Assembly: GCF_008244685.1 (NCBI RefSeq)
Contig: NZ_VTFT01000001.1
Location: 2,521,248-2,585,247 of the forward strand
Length of the DNA stretch: 64,000 nucleotides
Source of the DNA: Luteimonas viscosa
Lineage (GTDB): Bacteria; Pseudomonadota; Gammaproteobacteria; Xanthomonadales; Xanthomonadaceae
Direction of reading: 5' to 3'
Shown: piece by piece, positions 54,444 to 64,000 of the stretch
Layout of the letters: each line of letters begins with the position of its first letter
Numbering within the stretch: position 1 is the stretch's first letter
Program-made: the position numbers and the translations under genes
The notes under the pieces: model-generated
The model's database searches: none
Seen by the model: only the letters and a program-made list of their open reading frames with translations
Told to the model about the DNA's origin: nothing

Positions 54444-54944
54444 ATGCGCCGTCTTGTCGTGCCCGGTCTGTTCGCCGCCATCGTGCTGCTGGCGGCCTGC
54501 TCCACGTCCCACGTGCTCACGGGTACCCCGCGCCCGCCGATCGATCCGTCGCAGGTGCGGCTGTACTACGGTCCGCCGCCTGGCGGTTTCGAGGAGATCG
54601 CGCGCCTGGAAGTGCAGAGCGGCGCCTTCACCTACGGCGAGCAGAACAAGACCGACTCGGTGCTGCGCAAGCTGCGTGAACAGGCCGCGCGACTCGGGGC
54701 CAACGGCATCCTGTTCCAGGGCACGGCCGACGGCCATGGGGGTGGCGGCGTCAGCGTCGGCGGCGGCGGTGGCCGCGTGGGCGGCAGCAGTTTCTCGGGC
54801 GTCGGCGTCGGCGTGAACATCTCGCCGCAACAGAAGTACGCCAACGGAATCGCGGTCTGGGTGCCGAACCCGCCGCCGGTGGAAGCGCCCGAAGCGCCCG
54901 TAACCCCCGACGCACCCGCACCCGGGACGCCCGCCACGCCGTAG
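54444..54944 (+). CDS. Glycine-rich lipoprotein of unknown function
   Basis: A 166-residue lipoprotein. The signal ends in the lipobox LLAACS, so the mature protein begins with a lipidated Cys. A conserved segment with YYGPPPGGFEEIARLEVQSG and RKLREQAARLGANGILFQG resembles small outer-membrane lipoproteins of DUF4156/YajI-like type. The middle is glycine/serine-rich and the end is a proline/alanine tail. It is downstream of the reductase and could be part of the pigment transcript, but a role there is not established. The leader GGCCGGATTCCAACGGGAG also precedes the gene at 22698. Confidence 0.82.
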   Translation: MRRLVVPGLFAAIVLLAACSTSHVLTGTPRPPIDPSQVRLYYGPPPGGFEEIARLEVQSGAFTYGEQNKTDSVLRKLREQAARLGANGILFQGTADGHGGGGVSVGGGGGRVGGSSFSGVGVGVNISPQQKYANGIAVWVPNPPPVEAPEAPVTPDAPAPGTPATP

Positions 54945-55002
54945 GTCGCCGCGCCGTGCTGCGCCCGCACCCGCTTGGGCGGCGGGCGTGGGGGCTGGCT
55001 CC

Positions 55003-56643
55003 TCAGGCGGCCACGCCCTGTTGCGCGTACCAGTCGGCCGGCAGCGACAAGGCTTTGCCCGTTGGCCCGGCCGCCAGCAGCGCCTCCAGGCCGCAATCCC
55101 CGATCGTGGGGTAGTCGTCGCGCACCCGCTGCAGCAACTCGCCCGCCAGCCAGTGCATGCGCGCGACGTTCTCTTCCATGCGCACCAGGAACGCCGGCGT
55201 GTCGAGCCTGTCGGCCAGGGCGCCGTTCATGTCGCGGAACCAGTCGATGCGGAACTGGTCGAGCAGGCGCGGGGCCGGTGCCTCGCGGCCCTCGTTGCGC
55301 CGGCCCCATTCGCGCAGCAGCGGCTGCACCGCCAGGTTCAGCGCGCTCGCCTGTTCGAACAGCGGGCGCAGGCGCCCCAGCGTGGCCAGGTCGGTCAGCC
55401 GGCCGGCGAAGAACAGCGGCGCCAGCAGCGACCAGTAGTAGGTGTAGTCCCAGATCACCTTCAGCGGCATCACGCGTTCGTCGCCGAACAACGGGTACTG
55501 GTCCTGGTAGAGGGTCAGGGTGTTCTCGTAGAACGAGAAATACAGCTGTTCGTAGAGCGCGACGTAGGGCTCGAACGCGGCACCGGAGGCGTCCTTCGCG
55601 ATCAGGTCGCAGATATAGGTGTTGCAGATCGCGATGAAGTCGCTGCCGGGCGAGTAGAACGGGTCCAGGAAGACGCCGGCCTCGCCGGTGGTGGCCCAGC
55701 GCCGGGTCGAGAACACCTGCTTCGCGCCGTAGGAGAAGTGCCGCAGGAACAGGAAGTCCTGCAGGGCGTGTTCGCCCTGCTCCAGGCTGGCGGCGACCTG
55801 CGGCTGGTGCCGGCGCAGCCAGCCCATGGCCTTGGCATGCGTGTTCATCGTCTCCAGCGGATGCATCTTCGCGTCGCAGACGATGCCCAGCGAATGCGCG
55901 CCGCAGGCCAGCGGGATCAGCCAGAACCAGTAGCCCGGGCCGCACATGTGGTTGGTCGAGCGCCAGCGGTCGGGCGGGTCGCAGCGCTGCAGCCAGGCCG
56001 GGTCGCAGGACCACCTGTTTGGGTCGACGAAGCCGTCCACCCGCCACCACACGGCGTTGGCGTCGTGGTCGTTGGCCATGGCCAGGTCGAGCTTGCGCTT
56101 GAGCAGGCCGGCGCGGCCGCTGGCGTCCACCACCCAGCGGCAGTGCAGCGTCCGCGCCTGGCCCCCATGTTCCAGGGTCACGACGTGTTCGTCGTCGCCT
56201 TCCGCGAGCTCGAGGCCGCGCACCACCGCGCCGTCGCGGAAATCGACGCCGAGTGCGCGGGCGCGTTCGCCGAGGAAGTTCTCGAAGCGGCCGCGGTCGA
56301 TCTGCCAGGAGGGCGTCGGCAGCAGCTGGCTCACGCCCAGTTCGGTGCAGCCGTCGATCGCCTGGCTGCCTTCGGAGAAGAAGAACCGGAAGCCGAACTT
56401 GCGGATCTGCTCGGTTTCGAGGTGTTCGCGCAGGCCGAGCACGTCGGCGAAGTAATGGGCGCCGATCTCGACCGTGGATTCGCCGACCTTGAAAGCGCCC
56501 TCGCGCACCGGATGGTCGCGTCGCTCGACGACCGTGACCGACAGCGAGGGCGCGCTCTGGCGCAGCTGCAGCGCGAGGGTCAGCCCGGCCAGGCCGCCGC
56601 CGAGGATGGCGACGTCGGTACGGAGTGCGGGAGTCTGGGACAT
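55003..56643 (-). CDS. Second FAD-dependent halogenase-like oxidoreductase
   Basis: A 546-residue flavoprotein. FAD site VAILGGGLAGLTLALQLRQ, GAFKVGESTVEIGAHYFADV (halogenase-like lysine block), and GEAGVFLDPFYSPGSDFIA. GYWFWLIPL fits the WxWxIP halogenase motif. It is longer than the first halogenase-like protein (457) and has a large helical C-terminal part. Such proteins are a standard member of xanthomonadin clusters. It is last in the leftward operon KS - half KS - GT2 - flavoprotein, 33 bases after the glycosyltransferase. Whether it halogenates, hydroxylates or desaturates is open. Confidence 0.85.
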   Translation of the reverse strand: MSQTPALRTDVAILGGGLAGLTLALQLRQSAPSLSVTVVERRDHPVREGAFKVGESTVEIGAHYFADVLGLREHLETEQIRKFGFRFFFSEGSQAIDGCTELGVSQLLPTPSWQIDRGRFENFLGERARALGVDFRDGAVVRGLELAEGDDEHVVTLEHGGQARTLHCRWVVDASGRAGLLKRKLDLAMANDHDANAVWWRVDGFVDPNRWSCDPAWLQRCDPPDRWRSTNHMCGPGYWFWLIPLACGAHSLGIVCDAKMHPLETMNTHAKAMGWLRRHQPQVAASLEQGEHALQDFLFLRHFSYGAKQVFSTRRWATTGEAGVFLDPFYSPGSDFIAICNTYICDLIAKDASGAAFEPYVALYEQLYFSFYENTLTLYQDQYPLFGDERVMPLKVIWDYTYYWSLLAPLFFAGRLTDLATLGRLRPLFEQASALNLAVQPLLREWGRRNEGREAPAPRLLDQFRIDWFRDMNGALADRLDTPAFLVRMEENVARMHWLAGELLQRVRDDYPTIGDCGLEALLAAGPTGKALSLPADWYAQQGVAA

Positions 56644-56676
56644 GTCGCCTCGGGGGCGGCGGGCGGGACTGCGAGA

Positions 56677-57510
56677 CTACCGCACGCGACCGGCGGTTGC
56701 GTTCACGGCCGGCACGGTCGTCTCCGTGGATGCATCCGGATCGAAGATCACCGGCGGCCGCGCCCGCGCGCGCCGGTACTGGCGCAGCAACTGCCCGTGC
56801 GCGCACACCTGCCCGACCACGTGGGCGGTGATCCGGTAGAGGTCGCGGAACAGCCGGAAGTGGCTGTGGCGGAACTGCTCGTCCGATCCTGCGACCGCGT
56901 AGCGCGTCTCCACCGGCACCGACACCACGCCGTAACCGAGCCGCCGCGCCGCCGAGACCAGGATCTGCGCTTCGAACACGAAGCCTTCGCCGGGCACGTC
57001 GCCGAGCGCGAGCACCGGCGCGGGGTACAACCGCTGCCCGCTCTGGCTGTCGAGCAGGCGGAAGCCGCATGCCCAGGCGATGCCCCAGTCGCCGAAATCG
57101 TTGCCCAGGCGCCGGTACCAGGGCTGGGTTTCGCGCTTGCGCAGGCGCGCGCCGTTGACGATGTTGCGCGGGTGCGCATTCGCCGCCGCGACCAGCCGGG
57201 GGATGTCCGCGGCGCGATGCTGGCCGTCGCCGTCCATCGTGACCACGGCGGCCATGCCGCGCCGCAGCGCCTCGGCGAATCCGCTGCGCAGCGCCCGGCC
57301 CTTGCCGGCGCGCCGAGGATGGCGCAGCAGGATTGCCGGGAGCTCCGACACGATCGCGGCGGTGTCGTCCTCGGAGCCGTCGTCGACCACGATCACCAGG
57401 TCGGCGTGCGCCAGCGCTTCCTCGACCACCCCGCGGATCCGCAGGGCCTCGTCGAGCGCCGGGATCACCACGGCCACGTTGCCGCGGTGCAGGATCGGCT
57501 GCTCAGCCAT
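56677..57510 (-). CDS. Family 2 glycosyltransferase
   Basis: A 277-residue cytosolic GT-A enzyme. NVAVVIPALDEALRI is the N-terminal strand, VVDDGSEDDTA and TMDGDGQHRAADI are the nucleotide-sugar/metal motifs, and SGQRLYP follows at the acceptor site. No membrane helix. It resembles dolichyl-phosphate-mannose-synthase-like GT2 proteins present in aryl-polyene clusters, where it may add a sugar to the lipid anchor. Its ATG overlaps the stop of the half-size ketosynthase gene by eight bases. Confidence 0.88.
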   Translation of the reverse strand: MAEQPILHRGNVAVVIPALDEALRIRGVVEEALAHADLVIVVDDGSEDDTAAIVSELPAILLRHPRRAGKGRALRSGFAEALRRGMAAVVTMDGDGQHRAADIPRLVAAANAHPRNIVNGARLRKRETQPWYRRLGNDFGDWGIAWACGFRLLDSQSGQRLYPAPVLALGDVPGEGFVFEAQILVSAARRLGYGVVSVPVETRYAVAGSDEQFRHSHFRLFRDLYRITAHVVGQVCAHGQLLRQYRRARARPPVIFDPDASTETTVPAVNATAGRVR

Positions 57511-58282
57511 GCGCGATGTCCAGCACCAGCGAGCGCCCCGGTCCGGCATGCAGCATCGCGTCGTGTGCGCCCGCAGCCAGCGCGTCGAACAGCGGCAGCA
57601 TCGGCGCCATCGCATTGGCCTGCGCGCGCAGGGCCAGCGGCCCGCTGCCCGCGGGCGCGTCGCCGTCGTGCAGCCGCGCGGACAGCCGCGGCCCGGCACC
57701 CTCGCGCGCGAGCACCAGGGCGGCGCCGAGCAGGCCCTCGCTGCGGGTCGTCGTCGACAGCAGACCGGACGCGGTGGTGTCGTAGCCGACCAGCAGCACC
57801 GCCTCGGCATCGGTCGCCAGCTGCACCAGTGCCTCCAGCAGCCCCTGCGCGAAGGTGGCGCGGTACGCGCTGATCGCGGTGGTCGTGCGCATGCAGCCGC
57901 TGCCGATGGTCCAGTAGCCGGCGGCGGCGTTGTGCACGGAGTTGTGGAATTTGGTCGGCGAGATCTCGGTGGGCGCCCGGGCCAGCGTCTCGCACATGTA
58001 GTCCATGATGCCGAGGTCGCCATGGGTCGAGGCGAAGACGGAGGGCAGCATTGCGGGGTCGCGCGCGGCGTCGCGGCAGGCGGCCAGCGCGACCTCGAGC
58101 GCGACCAGCACAGACGGCGGCGCGCGCCGGCGCTCGTTGGGCGCCAGCAGCTGCGGCGCCGGCCGCGTCGCCGGATCCTGCGGCAGCGCGCCGCCGGTCG
58201 CGAACGTGCGTGCCGCCGCCCAGTCGGGCAGGCCATCGCTCCAGTAGCCGACGCCGGCGATGGTCGCGGACAGCACGCTCAC
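57503..58282 (-). CDS. Half-size beta-ketoacyl synthase-like protein (chain-length factor)
   Basis: A 259-residue protein that matches only the N-terminal thiolase half of ketosynthases. It has VALEVALAACRDAA, STHGDLGIMDYMCETLAR, FHNSVHNAAAGYWTIGSG and AISAYRATFAQGLLEAL, but none of the C-terminal histidine motifs. This is the PF13723-type partner found beside the true ketosynthase in aryl-polyene clusters (ApeC-like), probably forming a heterodimer and setting chain length. It starts with GTG in overlap with the ketosynthase stop, so the two are made in equal amounts. Confidence 0.88.
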   Translation of the reverse strand: MSVLSATIAGVGYWSDGLPDWAAARTFATGGALPQDPATRPAPQLLAPNERRRAPPSVLVALEVALAACRDAARDPAMLPSVFASTHGDLGIMDYMCETLARAPTEISPTKFHNSVHNAAAGYWTIGSGCMRTTTAISAYRATFAQGLLEALVQLATDAEAVLLVGYDTTASGLLSTTTRSEGLLGAALVLAREGAGPRLSARLHDGDAPAGSGPLALRAQANAMAPMLPLFDALAAGAHDAMLHAGPGRSLVLDIAHG

Positions 58283-59526
58283 GCGTCGCCGCCGCCGCCG
58301 AACACCAGCGAGCAGTTGTTGCCGCCGAAGCCGAACGAATTGTTCATCGCGAACGCGATCGTGCGCTGCGCATTGTCGAAGCGGATCTGCGGGCCGCAGC
58401 CGGGATCGGGCGCGGTGCTGTTGAGGATGCCGGGCAGCAGGCCGTCGCGCAGCGCGAGCAGCGCGAACACCGACTCGACGATGCCCGCGGCGCCGAGCGT
58501 GTGCCCGGTCCAGCCCTTGGTCGAGCTCGCGTGCAGCGTGTCGGGGAACAGGTCGGCCACCGCGCGCGCCTCGATCGCATCGTTGGCCGGCGTCGAGGTG
58601 CCATGCAGGTTGAGGTAACCCACCTGCGCGGCGTCGATGCCGGCGCGCGCCAGCGCCTCGCGCATCGCCAGGCTCGCGCCCAGGCCCTGCGGATGCGGCG
58701 CGGACATGTGGTGCGCATCGCTGGATTCGCCGTAGCCGCGCAACTGCAGCGGCGCGTCCTCGCCAGGCGCCAGCCGTTCGAGCACGGCGAAGCCGCCGGC
58801 CTCGCCCAGCGACAGCCCGTCGCGTTCCGCGTCGAACGGCCGGCACGGCTGCGCCGACACCAGGCCGAGCGCGTTGAAGCCGAACAGCACGCTGCCGCAC
58901 AGCGTGTCGACGCCGCCGACCAGCGCCGCATCGACCACGCCGGCGTCGATCAGCCGCGCCGCCTGCGCGAACACCTTCGCGCTCGACGAACACGCGGTGG
59001 CCACCGTCACGCATGGCCCGCGCAGGCCGGTGGCGTGCTGCAGGAAGTCGCCCAGCGAATGCGGGGTGTGCACGATCGGCCGCTGCAGGTCGGCGGGCAT
59101 GCACGGCGAGTCGTCGGCATCGCTTGTGGCGCGGGCGTAGCCTTCCTCGCTGGCGCCGATGCTGGAGGTCGAGGTGCCGATGACCAGCGCGATCCGTTCC
59201 GCGCCATGGCGCGCCACCAGCGACCCGAGCGCCGGCAGCACGCCATCGTGCTGCAGCGCCAGCCACGCCAGCCGGTTGTTGCGGCATTCCCACTGCGACA
59301 GCGCGGCGGGCAGGGGGCTGTCCTCGAGCCCGTCGACGCGGCCGATCCAGGTCGGCAGCGGAGAGGCGCCGAAATCGTTGCGACGCAGTCCTCCACGCCG
59401 TGCGCCCAGTGCCGCGGCCTGCGCCGCGATGCCCTGGCCCAGCGCCGTGGTGGCGGTGAACGCACGCACGGCGACGGGACGCATCGAAGGCGGCGGGGAC
59501 GGTTGGATCACACGGGCGGTCCGCAT
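58279..59526 (-). CDS. Beta-ketoacyl-ACP synthase of the aryl-polyene pathway
   Basis: A 415-residue condensing enzyme, first in the leftward operon. The active-site Cys is in TVATACSSSAKVF, and the two histidines are in NLHGTSTPANDA and KGWTGHTLGAAG; NNSFGFGGNNCSLVF is the closing motif. It elongates the polyene with the half-size partner encoded next. A TATACT box ends 13 bases before the ATG at 59526. A start at 59484 (MRPVAVRAFTA) would match shorter homologues and is possible. Confidence 0.92.
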   Translation of the reverse strand: MRTARVIQPSPPPSMRPVAVRAFTATTALGQGIAAQAAALGARRGGLRRNDFGASPLPTWIGRVDGLEDSPLPAALSQWECRNNRLAWLALQHDGVLPALGSLVARHGAERIALVIGTSTSSIGASEEGYARATSDADDSPCMPADLQRPIVHTPHSLGDFLQHATGLRGPCVTVATACSSSAKVFAQAARLIDAGVVDAALVGGVDTLCGSVLFGFNALGLVSAQPCRPFDAERDGLSLGEAGGFAVLERLAPGEDAPLQLRGYGESSDAHHMSAPHPQGLGASLAMREALARAGIDAAQVGYLNLHGTSTPANDAIEARAVADLFPDTLHASSTKGWTGHTLGAAGIVESVFALLALRDGLLPGILNSTAPDPGCGPQIRFDNAQRTIAFAMNNSFGFGGNNCSLVFGGGGDA

Positions 59527-59538
59527 CAGGGGGCGCCG

Positions 59539-59544
59539 AGTATA
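59539..59544 (-). promoter_or_regulatory. Putative -10 box of the ketosynthase operon
   Basis: TATACT on the minus strand, 12 bases from the ATG at 59526, predicting a very short leader. The -35 box is not clear. The 290-base gap up to the next gene's stop (59817) has no other recognised feature. Confidence 0.45.
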
Positions 59545-59816
59545 GCGAGGCGCCAGTGAGGCCAGACCGCACATGCTTGCGCCTGCCGACGGAGCCCGCC
59601 GCCGGTCCCGTTCGCGCCCGGTGCGCGGCTTCGCCCACCGGCGGCATCTGCGCGACCCACGTCCCCTGCCCGAAGGCCGGCGAGCGGTGCCGTGGCCTCG
59701 CCTGCCAGGCGGACTGCGGCTGCCAGGGGCGCGTCGACCGCACCGGCGCTTGCGCCCGGCCACTCGCGCCACTCGCGCGGGCCAGCCGCGCCGTGTCCGA
59801 GCCGCGACGGCAATGC

Positions 59817-63188
<3,372 letters not shown>

Positions 63189-64000
63189 TCAGTTCGTGGG
63201 GCAGTCGAGCTTGTGGTCGAAGTCGGTGCTGGCGGTGACGCGTGTCAGCGCGATCCGGCTGCCGGCGCCCGTGGTCAGCTCGAACGGCACCGCGAGCTTG
63301 CCCGTGTCCGCGCCGTGCAGACGCAGGCACTTCAACGGCACGGCCACGCGCGTCCATTCGCCGCGCGGCAGGTTCGCCAGCGCCTCACCGATCTCCACCT
63401 CGCCGCGGCAGCCCTCGCCACAGCCGGCCGACAGCGTCGCCTTGCCGTCCGTCGGCGGCGCGTCGACGCGCAGCGTGGTGACCACCGGCACGTCGCCGTT
63501 GGTCTCGCGGGTCAGGTCCAGCGGCTCGTTGGACAGCAGCTGCACGGTGGCCTTGCCGGTCCACGCGAACAGGCGCGCGCCCTCCTGCACCTCATGGTTG
63601 ATGGCGCTCATCTCCAGCGAACCGTCGCCGGTCTTCGCCGCCGGATGCACGACGTCCATGGCGTTGCCGTCCGCGCCCACCAGGCGCAGGGTGAAGCCGG
63701 TGGTCGGCACGCCGCGTTCGAACCAGGTATTGCCCGACGTGGCATCCGCGTCGATGCCCGCGTCCTCCGGCAGCGCGGCGAGATCGCCGTCGTCGGCATA
63801 GCTCAGGCCGTGGCCGAAGGCGAACAGCGGATCGTAGTCGGCCTGGCCGTGGTTGTTGGCGTACTGGTCGGCGCGACGCGGCCAGGAGAAGCTGAGCTTG
63901 CCCTTGAAATCGTGTTGCGGCTTGCCGTCGGCGCCCTGCAGCAGCACGTCGGCCACGCCGCCGCCCTCCGAACCCGGCAGCCAGGCCGCGACGAACGCGT
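63189..64000 (-). CDS. Family 3 glycoside hydrolase, C-terminal part (exo-beta-glucosidase type), cut by the window edge
   Basis: About 270 residues of a protein whose 5' end lies beyond the window. It contains [19 protein letters not shown], the end of the family 3 second catalytic domain, then [19 protein letters not shown]-terminal beta-sandwich of the ExoP/carbohydrate-binding type follows ([34 protein letters not shown]). The most likely product is a periplasmic glucan 1,4-beta-glucosidase (ExoP/CelD-like). Its own intrinsic terminator lies 13 bases downstream. Confidence 0.9.
   Translation of the reverse strand, partial: AFVAAWLPGSEGGGVADVLLQGADGKPQHDFKGKLSFSWPRRADQYANNHGQADYDPLFAFGHGLSYADDGDLAALPEDAGIDADATSGNTWFERGVPTTGFTLRLVGADGNAMDVVHPAAKTGDGSLEMSAINHEVQEGARLFAWTGKATVQLLSNEPLDLTRETNGDVPVVTTLRVDAPPTDGKATLSAGCGEGCRGEVEIGEALANLPRGEWTRVAVPLKCLRLHGADTGKLAVPFELTTGAGSRIALTRVTASTDFDHKLDCPTN

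Noticed and set aside
59556-59816. Plus-strand coding region opposite the S9 peptidase and the gap before it
   Set aside because: The long frame starting here is a shadow of the peptidase gene, and the gap itself has no gene-like features.

Overview
The window is very GC-rich, chromosomal and dense in genes. It looks like a member of the Xanthomonadaceae/Lysobacteraceae (Luteimonas or Lysobacter type). The evidence is a xanthomonadin/aryl-polyene pigment cluster with a chorismatase of the XanB2 type, the rsmG-parA-parB block, a TonB receptor joined to YfiR and c-di-GMP enzymes, and the overall gene families. I saw no phage, insertion sequence, CRISPR, rRNA or tRNA. Most large open frames opposite real genes are shadows caused by the high GC.

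Left part (0.1-9.4 kb): a transporter-fused hybrid histidine kinase, a TTC38-like TPR protein divergent from an unusual SARP-domain/alpha-beta-hydrolase fusion, a cardiolipin synthase, then about 1 kb without genes that is rich in palindromes, ending at the rpmB-rpmG terminator. From 9.3 to 16.4 kb, all on the minus strand, lie rpmG, rpmB, a Pat-type protein acetyltransferase, a small unknown protein, parB, parA, rsmG and a phosphopantetheinyl transferase. The last is divergent from an AMP-dependent aromatic-acid ligase that probably serves the pigment pathway.

Middle part (18-44 kb): small stress or membrane proteins, a PepSY protein, two small redox enzymes, a 711-residue cysteine-free orphan protein, exonuclease III, and a four-gene minus-strand operon TonB receptor - YfiR - GGDEF/EAL - PAS/GGDEF/EAL. 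Next come an aldehyde dehydrogenase divergent from a gamma-carbonic-anhydrase-like protein, and a six-gene overlapping plus-strand operon RDD - SpoIIM-like - DUF4129 - DUF4350 - MoxR ATPase - DUF58. A small GIY-YIG nuclease gene then sits between two cassettes of inverted repeats, each enclosing a tandem repeat. aroE, a GNAT gene and hemB follow.

Right part (44.4-59.5 kb) is the pigment cluster. A divergent promoter near 46.9 kb drives a halogenase-like flavoprotein and xanB2 leftward. Rightward it drives ACP, membrane protein, acyltransferase, dehydratase, LpxL-like acyltransferase, LolA-like protein, MMPL exporter and second dehydratase, with a ketoreductase following. A minus-strand operon at 59.5-55.0 kb carries ketosynthase, half-size ketosynthase partner, glycosyltransferase and a second halogenase-like flavoprotein. 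The expected logic is: chorismate to 3-hydroxybenzoate (XanB2), loading by the ligase at 16.5 kb onto ACP activated by the PPTase at 15.8 kb, polyene extension by ketosynthase, ketoreductase and dehydratases, then tailoring, acyl transfer and export to the outer membrane. The window closes with a prolyl-oligopeptidase-type peptidase, a YfcG-like GST and the 3' part of a family 3 glycosidase.

The most interesting signals are the GIY-YIG/repeat island (40.78-41.57 kb), the cysteine-free orphan protein, the SARP-hydrolase fusion, the structured palindrome cluster near 8.5 kb, and a 125-base gene overlap inside the pigment operon.
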